A DNA stretch of 64,000 nt. Source: Earliella scabrosa. Its lineage: Eukaryota > Basidiomycota > Agaricomycetes > Polyporales > Polyporaceae. The translations under genes were made by a program, and so were the position numbers. The notes under the pieces are model-generated. The model was not told the origin of the DNA and did no database searches. It was given only the letters and a program-made list of their open reading frames with translations. The DNA lies in the NCBI GenBank assembly GCA_022605405.1, contig JABYQQ010000008.1:992001-1056000 (forward strand), given 5' to 3'. Shown in pieces: positions 1 through 10,368 of this stretch (the first letter of the stretch is position 1; the number at the start of each line of letters is the position of its first letter).

Positions 1-110
1 CTTAGACTCGCCAGGAAACAGCTCGCAAAAGGTCACTCACCCAGCTCTCCGGTTCCCCCCAAGATGACCACGGTGGCCTTCAAGTTCAGGTCCGCGTTCG
101 GAGCAGGCAT
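1..110 (-). CDS. 5' end of a Rossmann-fold NAD(P)-binding protein (partial)
   Basis: The minus strand opens with an ATG at 110 and encodes 23 residues before a donor site GTGAGTG at 40. They contain VVILGGTGELG, a beta strand followed by a glycine-rich loop typical of NmrA/isoflavone-reductase-like or extended short-chain dehydrogenases that bind NAD(P)H. The gene runs out of the window on the left, so the substrate cannot be told. A TATA box lies about 75 bases upstream. The motif is clear; the subfamily is inference. Confidence 0.65.
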
Positions 111-185
111 GCTGATGCTGATTGTATGTGTGGTTGGTGAGTGGCTTTCGGGGTGGTGTTGGTCCATTGCACTATCTGTGCGCAT

Positions 186-195
186 CTTTTATATA
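186..195 (-). promoter_or_regulatory. TATA box of the Rossmann-fold gene
   Basis: TATATAAAAG on the minus strand, 76-85 bases upstream of the ATG at 110. Confidence 0.55.
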
Positions 196-857
196 GCTAG
201 TAGCTCCTCAAGCCGATCGTATTCTCCAAGTCGCTACTCTAAACCACAGACTAGCTAGACGCCCACGGATCAGAGTTGTCTTACCTGTGACTCATCTCCC
301 GTTCCGCATCACCATTGACGACCCACCTCGAGAACCGTCAATCCCGCCATTGTCGGCCTGGCATATAAGGCGCCGTGCGTGCTTGGTCTCACCCTTTGAT
401 CACCCAGATCTTAGCAAGCAGCTCTCAGGGTACGTCAACCTCTGGGTGTCGGCCACGGCCAAGTGTTCGTCTTACTGATCCACATCCACATTACTACGAC
501 TGATGAACCGACGTGCCGACATCCCGACGCGACACGCAACTAGAACATCAGTTTTCGGGGCAGCGTCGGGCATATAGCGGTGTGCTGGTGTCGTAGAGCC
601 CAGTCGGTTCATCCGTCCTTGCGCCAGGAATCGCCAAGGTCGCGGGGTCGTCTCAATTGCGCCGCCCGGGTTGCTGTCATACAGGCCACAATGGTAGCAT
701 TCCTCTCGATTTGGAAACCGCACGCCTGAATGTGTACATGCACGTGCGCGCACCCAGCGACCGAAGTACGCATCCCACGCGTCCGTCCTCTTCCATCGTC
801 TCCCCCACCTTCTCCCTGATTCTGAGCCCGCACATACATCCCGTTCGTCTCTCCGCG
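196..857. other. intergenic stretch
   Basis: Separates the leftward Rossmann-fold gene from the rightward MYND gene. Short open frames on both strands lack splice continuity and family resemblance. I see no RNA gene or repeat. It probably holds both promoters. Confidence 0.5.
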
Positions 858-1897
858 ATGTATTCTGACGACAATGGCCTCTCCATATACGTCCCGGATG
901 GCTCTAACAGGTGCTGCCATTGCGCGAAGTCGGTTCGACGACTCAAACGGTGTGGAGCTTGCTATGTTGTCAAGTACTGCGGCGAACAGTGCCAGAGAGC
1001 AGCATGGCCGGTGCACAAGTGAGTTGCTGTGTTCATGGTGCGCATATATGCGCGCGCACAAACCTGACTTTGCATCAATTTCCCTCTGCTCGCGGTGATG
1101 GCGGGTACAGACTCGCTTGTCGCTCGAACGAAGACTTCAGAGGCCTTGCAGGACCGGTGAACTCGGCGCTGGACATCAAAGCGAGCAAGCTTCTGCGAGC
1201 GCTGAACTACCCCACTCCCGCCGAGCTGTTCAGCGCCCTCAAGCACTGGGCTGAAGCGCACATGTGGTGCCCCAGGAACATCGCCGAGGCGACGCTATAC
1301 TTGAACGACATCTCGCGCGACGTGATCGAGGAGCAAGTACATGGGCCTCAAGGCTGGCGGCTTCTCTTCGTCCTCTCTCCAGGCGTGACGGACGTGAACA
1401 AACGCACACCACTGAACGCGTTCCGACTCACGCACCACGGGTACGGGCGGGACGACGGCAACGAGCAAAACCGAATCTACCTCGCGAAGTCGATGGCCAT
1501 GGCCAAGGACAAGGGACTCGCGCCCCCGTGTGTCGTGCCCGTCGCCTACTACCTGGACGGGATGAACCTGGTGACGCACGGACTCTTCTCTCTCGAACAT
1601 GTCCCTCGACGAGCCGACCCCCCTCTCCCGGACCACGTGCGCGTCGCGCTGGCCGACCTTAGGGACTTCTCGCTGGTGAACGTGGACGCTGGCCAACTCG
1701 CGTGGCGGGTAGTCAAGATCTTCAATTCTCCGAAGCCCGTCATCGGGGAGCTCGTCCGCGTGAAGAAGAAATGGGAGTGGATGCCGCTTGCGTGCGACTG
1801 GGACACCATCGAGGGGATCATCGCGCAACGCGTCGCATACAGCTTTCGACCAGGCCGCTCGCTTCAGGAGAGCCTCACCGTGCTGTGTACTCTCTGA
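858..1897 (+). CDS. MYND zinc-finger protein, paralog 1
   Basis: Two exons (858-1018, 1111-1897) encode about 315 residues. Exon 1 holds a MYND finger: CCHC near residue 21, then CGAC, YCGEQC and a His before the intron. The final Cys comes from exon 2 (HKLAC after splicing). The phase-2 intron splits a Lys codon. MYND fingers bind zinc and usually proline-rich partner peptides; no SET domain follows. The remainder belongs to the family found throughout this window but is its most divergent member: it keeps a W-x-W-x-PL segment near the end yet lacks the usual PGxFVR motif. Role unknown; a protein-interaction role is inferred from the finger only. Confidence 0.8.
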
Positions 1898-2184
1898 CGT
1901 ACCGACAACCAAGTTACTTCTATTTCTCGGACTGGAATGGAACTCATCGTTTTGTGGTCGTCGTAAACATACGCTTGGAGATCGTGCTCACATGAAGGGA
2001 CGCATATATCAGCGAACTCTTGACGGCGGTGTACCCTCGTGTATGTGCATGTACCGTATTGTCCAATCATCAATACGCTTTGCGACCGAACTACGATTCC
2101 CATCATACATGTGCAGCGTACCCGTTCAGCCTCGACTTCGTGAGCCATAATTCTGAGCACGATTACTCACCGGTCACCTCGCTG

Positions 2185-3180
2185 TCACCATGGCCAGAAG
2201 TGCAAGCACGCCATCATCTTATCCGGTGTTCGCCCGTGGAGCTGCAGGCGGTCCATAACGCCATCGAGCCCCTCATGCATCCCGCGCCGATAGTCCGCCC
2301 AATCCGCGAAGAGAGGCTGCCACGTCCAGTTGCCGTTCCCGCGCACGAGTCGGCCAGGGTGCATCAGCGTCTCGTCCGACCTCCCCTCTCCCAGGGGAAA
2401 CCCAGCATTGATACTGCCCTTGAAGTACTCAACCGCGTCCCGCACCAGCCGCTCTTCCAATACGAGATCACGGGTGCAGCGGTCCTGCGAGCGGATGAGG
2501 GGCAACGATTTCATTTGGTTGATGCCGCTTGCGCCGACGACCATGACTCTGACGGGGAGAAGACCTGCATAGCCCGGTTCAGCAGCGGATGCGGCCTCCA
2601 TCATGAGCCGGTGGGGCTCCCAGCGCGCCAGCTCGTCCGGAGCAGCAGCAGCGAAGAAGGGGTAGAAGTCGACGAAGTTGTGGGAGACGAGCCTGAAGAG
2701 CCGGGAGGGATCGCGGTGAGGTCCGCGCGGGGCGTCGGGGTTGGGTTCGAATTGCAGCTGGAGCATTTTCTGTGGGTTCTGCGTCCAGTCGATGTTGCCT
2801 CCTTCTTGGATGACGTACGCCTTGGCGAGCATGAATAGAGCAGACGCGTGAATCTGGAGAGCCTCGGCGAGGGCGGAGGAGAACGCGCCGGTCGACGAGA
2901 ACCCCATTGCGCGCACTCCTGGGGCCGTCGCATCCGACGTATGCTCGTTGTTGCGGCGGCATAAGAGTCTGCAGTATGTGAGTGTCGGACACCAGTCTGC
3001 AGATATGTATGATACTCACCTGTGGTTTTTCCATCCTGCCTTCTGGCACTCCCTGCTACAATACAGCGCCAGGTGACATCCGGTACACCTCCTCAGCCGA
3101 CGATCCTGCCCTGTGTGGCGACAAATATCACAAAACCGAAGAGACGCCGGGTCTTGTTCGTGTGTTTCTGAGTTCGGCAT
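2185..3180 (-). CDS. MYND zinc-finger protein, paralog 2
   Basis: Exon 1 (3180-3020) and exon 2 (2968-2185) join in phase 2 to give about 314 residues. The finger reads CDIC...CTGC..LYCSREC...H and is completed after the intron by HRLLC. An upstream in-frame ATG at 3279 would add 33 residues; I chose 3180 because the distance from start to finger then matches the paralogs. The C-terminal part carries the family signature in loose form: INAGFPL, then PGRLVRGNGNWTWQPLFADW, then HEGLDGVM. It lies tail-to-tail with paralog 1. Function unknown beyond the zinc finger. Confidence 0.8.
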
Positions 3181-4083
3181 GGTATGAAGATCGATGATTT
3201 GGAGAGTCGCGCGACGCGAGTGAGGATAATCGTGCAGCGATGGGAGTTGGTCGGGCGGAGGCACGACAATCAGCTCCACGTGAGACTACATAGCGAATTC
3301 AACGGGCATTCTCCGAGCGGTCAGCCCATACTTGTCCATGTACTTACCAGCACGGAAGGCCAACCCTCTCACGTGCACTGCAAGACGGACCCCATCTCAA
3401 CTCGATCCACACCCGTGTCGTTGCGGAGGCATGGCCCACGTCGCGTCTCCGGAGGATCATCGAAGCCTCATCTATGGATGCAGCCTGAGCGGATGTACGT
3501 GCGACATGAGGTAGAAGTCTGCCTTCCATCCTCAACCACCATGTTCCGGTGCACCCATCCCGCTGCATCCCACCCGGACCGGCGATCGATACACGCCTCG
3601 TGCGCGCATCCTTGTCAGGAAGCGCACTCATCGCCGAGAGAGCTGGACGTGAGAACCAGGACGCATTTCCGTCAATGTATCTGCTTGCTTTGAACAACTT
3701 CTAGCTGGCCCTTCCAATGACGGGCGTAAGCTTGTCTGTGAAGTCCAGGGCGAGAAACGTGGAGCTCTTCCGTCGTTCGGGTGAACGTCGAGGTGTCGGG
3801 TCTCCCACTCCACTCGAGCCTTCACGGCGATACATCGTCTGGGGAAGGAAACCGGTTCCTACTCGTCGCTCGATGCTCGACTACAGTGACTCCTTTCGAT
3901 CGCAACGTGCCATTGAAACGGGGAACCTAGAACGTTGCGCTGTTCCGAATCTCAGATCGTGTGGATGGGACAGAGATTCATGGGACTCACCGAGGCTTCT
4001 ATCGCGTTGTGTGTTCGCTGCTTCAGTCAGAGTCGGTTGCACTGAACGAAGGTGTCCTTTGGGGCGTTACGAGATGTGGATCA
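3181..4083. other. intergenic stretch
   Basis: About 900 bases between two leftward MYND genes. Several short open frames on both strands show no splice-supported continuity and no family motif. I see no convincing gene or repeat; the right part should hold the 3' end of paralog 3 and the left part the promoter of paralog 2. Confidence 0.4.
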
Positions 4084-5146
4084 TCAATCCTTTGCACGGA
4101 TAGGCGTATCATCGCAACTCACCTGCGAGGCCATCCATGCATTCTCCTCCTCACTGAGCACCCACTTCCATTTCTTTCCCGCACGCCTCAATCGCCCGAC
4201 AAGGGGCTGAGTTTGGACGTTGCCCGAGTTCTCATCGCTCTTGAGCACCATCCCATTTTCCACAGCCGTCCGGCAGATAGACATGATATCCGTCCAGATC
4301 GCGACAGGGACGGGGTCTGGGGGACAGTCGTTGTACCGACCCAGGCGATAGATAGGGTACGTGAACTGGTGAAGTTGCTCCGTATCTTCGATCATGACGA
4401 CGCTCGAGATGGCGCCTGCGTAGTCCGGGTGATAGGGATTCTCCGCGCGATGCTTCTCGGCGGCGAGCTTGCAGCGGAGCGACGCGTTGTCCAAAATGCC
4501 GCGAAGAGCTTCAAAGCCCGGCGTGTCTGCAGAGATCACGCGAGGCATGAACTTCATGCGGAAGGTAGTAGCAGGGTTCGAGTTGTCGTCTAAGGTGTGA
4601 TTGGGAGCGAGCATGTACAATACCCCGCAAGGCGAGCTCAGCGTAGAGTCCACGCCCTGGCCGTGGAGTATGACCGCGGCGTTGGCTAGGTAAGACATGG
4701 ACCACGTATGGATCTCTGCCCAGGTGGCTACAGCGTGAGCGAGAGCAAAATAGGAGGGAAATCCTGCATGATTCCGGTCATCGACAAGACTTGAAGTGCG
4801 GCATAAGTGTCTGCAAGTCAAGAGTACGTAACAGGGTCAGATATTCCAGTGTGAATAGAACGTACTTGTGTGCAGGCCAATCTGCCCTCTGGCATTCTTT
4901 GCTGCAGTACATCATCACCGAGCAGCCGCCACATCGTTTCAGAGAACCCTGATGACCACGTTTGAGGCAACGGTTGCAACGTTGCGAGAGCTCCCCCGCA
5001 CGGATGCCGAGAGTCCCCACCGGCGTAGGTTCAGTCATTGAGTCGGATGGATAGGCGAATTGAGATGTATCCACTGAGTCCATTGAATGGGCAAGCAGAT
5101 GTTGCGCAGCCTGGCTGTGTTCTGCTATCACCGCCGAGTCGCTCAC
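4084..5146 (-). CDS. MYND zinc-finger protein, paralog 3
   Basis: Exon 1 (5146-4866) and exon 2 (4810-4084) give up to about 335 residues. The finger (CNRC, CGGC, YCSKEC, then His) starts late, near residue 57, so a later ATG (5086 or 5037) may be the true start. After the phase-2 intron the sequence continues HKHLC, supplying the last zinc ligand. The second exon is divergent: PGF and KKWKWV are recognisable but the PLFxDW core is lost, and the C-terminus is short. It is head-to-head with paralog 4 (246 bp between start codons). Function unknown. Confidence 0.75.
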
Positions 5147-5392
5147 AAGCCTGGTGTCGCGAGGGCAAAAAGGAAGGGGACGTCACCGTGACTCTACTGC
5201 GCGCTACAGATACGACTGGTCACACCTGTGACCTAACGCGTCAGGACGCGTCGCCACGCAAGTTGAGCGCTCAACATCAACCGCAACTTCAATCGCAGAG
5301 TCCACCACGGCTAGTAGGCAGCGCGCACTCCAACGGACAGCTATCGTCTACAGTGCCTCTGGATTGCTACTTAAGCTACTCTGTCTGTCATC

Positions 5393-6421
5393 ATGGATGT
5401 CGATGTCCATACCTTACTGAGACAAAAGGCCCGTGACGAGACCGATGTCTCCAATGCTCTCCGCCACTGCTTCCATTGCGAAAAGCCGGAGACGCCAGAC
5501 TTCAAGCTCAGAAGGTGTGGAAGATGCGGTTACGCGCTATACTGCAGCGAAAAATGCCAAAAGATCGCGTGGCGAGCGCAACACAAGTAAGCATTACAGT
5601 CTCATCAAAGTCCAAATCAACCCGTACTAACCAGCCCTACTTGTGTATCCCATAGGCGCATGTGCACTCCTCCCCATCCTGACTCCGATGCGCAAGTTTG
5701 CCGGTATGGGTACCTGTCCGAGACCCACTTCCGGCGGGACATGCAAGACTTCGCCAGGTCGCACGCCTGGGCGTTCATGACCGGAGCCAAGGCGGCATGG
5801 CACATCCTCACACTGGGCGACGATCCTCCGGAAGACCCATTATGGCTAGCGATCTACCAGCTCCGCTGCCTCTCGACACCCGACTCGCAAGAGCCCAATC
5901 CCGCTCACCGATTCGAGTTCGACACGAACGGCTTCTCCCTGAACCATTTCGAGTCCTGTCTATCCGCCGACCGCGGCACATACGAGGCTGCGGTCAGGAT
6001 GCGGGACGAGGTAGCGAAGTCTCACCAACACGATCCCACATTTCTCGGCGCGCTCTTCGTCCTCTTCCGCGTCCCGGACGTCAACTCGAGTGTCATGGCG
6101 GCTTACCCTGTGTTCAAGCCGGGACCCCTCCAACCCCCGAAGGAGCTCAAGCGGGCGGCCCTGCAGGAGGTGTTCAACATCTGCATGCTCAGCATCAACC
6201 GCAGGTTCCCTCTCCGCTGCCCGGCAGGGCGAAGATCAATGGCTCCGTTGCCGGGACAATTCGTGCGTGTTGAGAGACGGTGGACTTGGGAGCCTCTGTT
6301 TGCGAGGTGGGAGGATTATTCGCCGGATCACGGACCTCACGAAGGACTCAACACTACACTCAAGGAGCTCAAAGTGGGCCTCTCCGTTCCTGAGCTGATG
6401 TGCATGGTTACGATAGTATGA
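5393..6421 (+). CDS. MYND zinc-finger protein, paralog 4
   Basis: Exons 5393-5586 and 5656-6421 encode about 319 residues. Finger: CFHC, CGRC, YCSEKC, His, and HKRMC completed by exon 2 after the phase-2 intron. A Tyr-Gly-Tyr segment and an F-x-x-x-HAW-type helix open the second exon, followed by LSINRRFPLRC, LPGQFVRVERRWTWEPLF and a GLSVPELM end, the full family signature. The start is fixed by the first ATG of an otherwise closed frame. It shares a short intergenic region with the divergent paralog 3, so co-regulation is possible. Confidence 0.85.
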
Positions 6422-6580
6422 TTCTTCACGGTAATACATACGCTGATTACATGGTTGCTGCTACCTGTCCAATCGTGTACAGGGACGACAAAGGCGAACG
6501 ATGAACACGAGCAAGACGTGCATCGAGAGCAGGGCAGCAACTACCAGACTCGAACGGCGTCAGAGCCGGGCTAGTACATC

Positions 6581-7114
6581 TCACTCGTCCTTCTGAACCT
6601 TGGTGAAGAAGCCTGTCGTAGCGTTCTTCTCAAATGCAACCTCTCCCTCCTGGAGGCGGCCACCATCGTTGCGGCAGCAGTAGGTGTTCTTCCACCCGGC
6701 GCACGAACCGGAGTTCGGGTCCCCGCGGCAGGCGTACCTGTGGAAGAGCATAGTCAGCGTCCCGACCGACCGGGAAGCATAGCGGTACGCAATTGAAGAT
6801 ACGCACCAGAGGCCATCGATCAAAACGTCGGTGATGCGAATCGGCGGCGGCGAGCACTTGAACGGGCCGGAGGTACAGATGTTCTTGCCGGGGAGGATGT
6901 ATGTCGCGACACCACGGCACGCGTCGTCAAAGATGACGTCTGACACATCGGAGCACAGATAGTAGTTAGTTCATCGTCGCACGTCAAGTCGGTGTCTAGA
7001 CGTACAGTTCTGGCCACCACGGTCCTGGAGGGCGAAGTTGTAGCCAGGACAGACGGCGAAGACGGGCGACACCACGAACGCGACGAGGGCGGCAGCAGAA
7101 GCAGAGAAACGCAT
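6581..7114 (-). CDS. small secreted cysteine-rich protein
   Basis: Three exons (7114-7006, 6939-6807, 6737-6581) encode 132 residues. Residues 1-20 form a signal peptide ending VSPVFA, after which the mature chain begins VCPGYNF. Eight cysteines follow, including a CC pair near residue 101, enough for four disulfides, so the product is probably exported and oxidised. A 5'-UTR intron (GTGAGTTC...CTGCAG) ends immediately before the ATG, and a TATA box lies further upstream. I do not recognise the family. Small secreted cysteine-rich proteins are common in wood-decay and symbiotic fungi, where some act as effectors; that role is not shown here. Confidence 0.75.
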
Positions 7115-7247
7115 CTGCAGCATGAGTGTTCAGCGTGTAATTCTCTCGAGGAGATATGGACGAACTCACCGTGAATGAGGTTATGTCTGGTAGTGAGATG
7201 TGAGAGTTGTAGAGCGGTGAGCTGAAGGTTTACGAGGTTTGCGGCCT

Positions 7248-7257
7248 CCCTTTTATA
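7248..7257 (-). promoter_or_regulatory. TATA box of the secreted cysteine-rich protein gene
   Basis: TATAAAAGGG on the minus strand, about 135 bases upstream of the ATG at 7114; the spacing includes the 5'-UTR intron. Confidence 0.6.
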
Positions 7258-8097
7258 CGTTTACCAGGCGTTCATGCAGGACCAGAGACCAACTTGCTAT
7301 GAGATTCCGATTGGACATGTGTTCAGATCGTGGCTGGTGCAACGGCGAGCCGAGTCCGTCTTCTGTGGGATGCCAGGGTACTGGTCACAAAGATGAGAGC
7401 TGTAACTGCGACGTATCGCCATCACTGCAAACCTCCGCTCATCTGCTGTCACAGATAGTGAGCACCCCGTTTACGACTAGTTTACGACGGCTGGCATAGT
7501 CGTTGAACACCAAGGCGCAGGAGATCATTCGGTGCGTGACGACAACGAGCTGACGAACCTCCGAAGGGCGCTCCGTCGACTGCCAGCGCCTCGTCTCAGA
7601 AGGAGGTTGTCCCTCCATCACTGTACTCGTGAGTTGCCTACAGTGGTGGATCAAGAGTGTCCGACAACCCTCGGGTGCGAATCATGCAATGAAACGTTGG
7701 ATGGACGCAGTTTCACTGCCTGGCGCGGCGCCTGTGTACTAGTCACCGACCGCGATCCGGTTCAATCTGGCCTAAAGAGAACTTCGGTCGCCGAGCTGCA
7801 GTACACTCTAGTCAGCAATGCTCACCAGGATGCATCTTTCACAGGGAACCTCCCTCCGAATGGCGGTACTGCAGTGAGACGAGGTTCAATGGTCATGCGT
7901 GCCAGTGCCACATGGCAAGCAACTCCATCAGCAAAATTGTAGAAGCATCAGAACGTATTGGCAGCATTGCAAGCACCTGGTCGAATTACAAGCGCCGGCA
8001 ATCCAGCCAATCCCTTGCAATCCCAACACGAGATTATAATCACATATAATTTCCAGCTGGGATTCTATAACCTTACAACCCCTTGTAATCCACCGGC
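7258..8097. other. intergenic stretch with degenerate repeats
   Basis: No supported gene. From about 7960 the sequence contains variants of ATTGCAAGC and its complement, which recur at 8863-8904, so this end belongs to the repeat-rich patch that follows. Confidence 0.4.
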
Positions 8098-8248
8098 CAT
8101 CAGTAGTTTCCCGAAAGCATTACGGAGCTTATTTTGTCCGAATAAGCTCCGTAAGCGCGGGTAAGACCGTAAGCTCCGGCGTCTTACCGGGCTTACTGAT
8201 GAAATAAGCTCCGATAAGCTCGGTAATGCTTTCGGGGAACCACTGATG
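8098..8248. mobile_element. foldback MITE with CATCAGT ends
   Basis: 151 bp whose ends are imperfect inverted repeats: CATCAGTAGTTTCCCGAAAG on the left against CATCAGTGGTTCCCCGAAAG read from the right, continuing as GCATTAC and a GAGCTTA block. The interior holds further copies of TAAGCTCCG in both orientations, so the strand can fold into a long hairpin. No coding capacity. No clear target-site duplication seen. Confidence 0.55.
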
Positions 8249-8267
8249 CGTGAGCCTGAGGTACCTT

Positions 8268-8512
8268 CTACACGCTCAGGTGAGCCGCGGGTCGGTTCCG
8301 GTATCTGGGAATTCGGGGTCGTCAGATAATTTCCGACCGGCGCTTCCATACTGGAGCGTTGTGCCCCAGACATCGAACAGATATCGGGCAAACCGATATT
8401 GGAGCGAGGTCTAAGCGCCGGCTGCAAAATATCTGCTCGATACCCAGCGCCGCCCCGGCAGATAACTTCCGACCAAATACCCAGGGCGCCCGGTGCACAC
8501 CTGAGCGTGTAG
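8268..8512. mobile_element. MITE with CTACACGCTCAGGTG ends, copy 1
   Basis: 245 bp flanked by a perfect 15-bp inverted repeat, CTACACGCTCAGGTG (8268-8282 and 8498-8512). If TA is the target duplication (TA lies just inside each end) this fits a Tc1/mariner-type MITE. The internal motif GTCGGAAGTTATCTG occurs near both ends and in the related copies at 8940 and 17728. Non-coding. Confidence 0.55.
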
Positions 8513-8650
8513 TAATGAGAGCTCATGCATATGAGCCGAAAACTTGCAGACACAACCATGGGAACCGGTGGAAGGGGAGAGTAAACTTCAAGTTGTACAA
8601 GTCTGATTCAATTTGGACGAGTATTTAGAGAGTCTAGCCGTGTAATCTTA

Positions 8651-8730
8651 AGGCAGTTTGGTGCAGTGGTTAAATGCACTGCTCAGTCACATCTCGTTCG
8701 GCTCAGGTTGCTGGTTCAATCCTGTGGAAA
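8651..8730 (+). repeat. tRNA-like polymerase III promoter, SINE candidate 1
   Basis: An A box (TGGTGCAGTGG at 8659-8669) and a B box (GGTTCAATCC at 8713-8722) lie about 43 bases apart, as in tRNA genes, but the sequence does not fold into an acceptor stem. A second copy-like segment with the same arrangement is at 25385. Together they suggest a tRNA-derived SINE family. Confidence 0.4.
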
Positions 8731-8862
8731 GACAATATGAACGCAATGGTGAAACGGGCGATGAAAGGAAGATGAAGCCGAAGAGGGAAGGATAAGCCAG
8801 AAATAGAAAGGATAAGTCAAATATTTTCCCGATTACGCAGTACTTTCAGCCAAGTGGGACGG

Positions 8863-8904
8863 CGGATTGCAAGCACTTGGCTGGATTGCAAGCGCTTGCA
8901 ATCC
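8863..8904. repeat. TTGCAAGC repeats and 22-bp perfect palindrome
   Basis: GGATTGCAAGCACTTGGCT is followed by GGATTGCAAGC joined to its exact reverse complement (8883-8904), a 22-bp perfect palindrome. Related ATTGCAAGC/GCTTGCAAT pieces occur near 7960-8030. Confidence 0.5.
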
Positions 8905-8939
8905 CGCGGGGTCAAATTGTAAGGGCATACAAAGCAGGT

Positions 8940-9171
8940 CTACACGGCCACTTGAGCACCGGGTGCTTACGATATTTGGTCGGAAGTTATCTCCCACCGC
9001 TTCCGGGCAACCCCAACGGAAGTCTGTGCTGCGCCCCACCAATATCGATACCGTTGTCGCCCAGTCATTGCGCGTCTCGATATCCATCCGGCACCGTAGA
9101 ATCATATGCTTGTCCGATATCTTCGCAGAGCAGCACGCAATACATGCGATTCATCAGGCTGAGCGCATAAG
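8940..9171. mobile_element. MITE with CTACACG ends, copy 2 (degenerate)
   Basis: Begins CTACACGGCCACTTGAGC and shares GCACCGGG and ATTTGGTCGGAAGTTATCT with the reverse complement of copy 1. The right end (CTGAGCGCATA) is a decayed form of the inverted repeat. Length about 232 bp, like copy 1. Confidence 0.45.
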
Positions 9172-9424
9172 TCAGATAATGGACTGATGTATATTCTTGT
9201 GCGAGGGCTCCGGTATGTAGCTATAGAGATCTGATAGAGACATAACTAGCATAGACAGTAGAACCAATGAAGCTGGACTTGATACGATTTTCTTGCCAGC
9301 TGAGAACATTCGCACTGAATGGACTGATCGACAACTTCATTGCAAACAATATCATGGTGCATACGGAGGGACAGTACAGTGCCAGCGGTCGCGAGAATAC
9401 ATACTAGCACAACGAACAACGGCA

Positions 9425-10167
9425 CTACAACAGAAACGAGATGTGCTGGCGGAAACGAACAGCCATCTCCTCCCATACAATGGATTGCGCAGGACCATTC
9501 CAACCATCCGTGCTACGGTTGCGACGTTTGATCCACGCAGTAATGAAGACCCCGTCCAGACCAAGATCGGAGTTCCAAGCCTGCCATTCACCCCCGGGAA
9601 ACTCGGGATGAGCACCCACATATGCGATCCAATACGCATCGCGAGCCCAGTGCCATGCCAGAGAGCCTGCTTCGAGGTGCATGCCCATCCAGTCCGCAAT
9701 GCTGTGATATAGTTTGATCCAGGCGTTCTCGTCGACCGATCGGAATGTGGGGGGTAGGGGGACGAAGGGAGGAGGAGGGATGTGTGCGAGACAGGACCGG
9801 ACCTACGAAAGTCAGTGGCAGTTCAGAGAAAGATGAACGAGCTTATGACTCACCTCCTGCTGCTCCTCAGAGGTCAGAGACATCGCAGCATCATTGATGT
9901 TGGCCGCCTGAGGATCCAGCTGGAGAATGGGATAGGTGTGCATCCCAAGCTCGTGAGGTACCGAGATGGCTATCTGGATGGGCTGATAATATCTGGTCAG
10001 CATATCAATGCAGCATGTTGTGAAGGGGGATGACTCACGATGTTGGCAACGTGGAATCCCTCAGGTAGACGACCCAAGAAGGTTATCTTGACAGACAACT
10101 GCGAGAGATGCCCATCTGGATGGACAGTCCCAAGGAGTGACGTTGTAGAAGAAAGGAGAGCGGGCAT
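9425..10167 (-). CDS. hypothetical protein beside the transposase
   Basis: Three in-frame exons (10167-10039, 9982-9854, 9802-9425) with canonical GTGAGT donors encode about 211 residues. I do not recognise the family. The middle exon contains an acidic SEEQQE segment and the last exon is rich in Trp and aromatic residues. There is no signal peptide or membrane segment. It is divergent from the transposase gene with 201 bp between start codons, so it could be a cargo or accessory gene of that element, or an unrelated neighbour. Support rests on splice continuity over three exons. Confidence 0.55.
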
Positions 10168-10368
10168 GATGTAGAAACGAACTGTGGTGACACTGACTGG
10201 TGAAGCAGTGGTGCTGGCAGTGGACTGAGACGTGGGAGGATGCTGGAGAAGTGAACAACGTGGCTGCCACAGCCACGTGACCTGTCAGACGCGTTTGTGG
10301 CTGAGATCGATCGCGTCTCTCATTCTCCACTCATCGCGTCCTCCCCACTCTCCATAGAGACTCACGAT

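Noticed and set aside
472..1061. Minus-strand open frames opposite the first MYND exon
   Set aside because: They are shadows of the GC-rich MYND coding strand and have no motif of their own.
7300..9400. A CRISPR-like array from the spaced TTGCAAGC words
   Set aside because: The words are irregularly spaced, inverted and in a fungal nuclear genome; they are transposon-type repeats.
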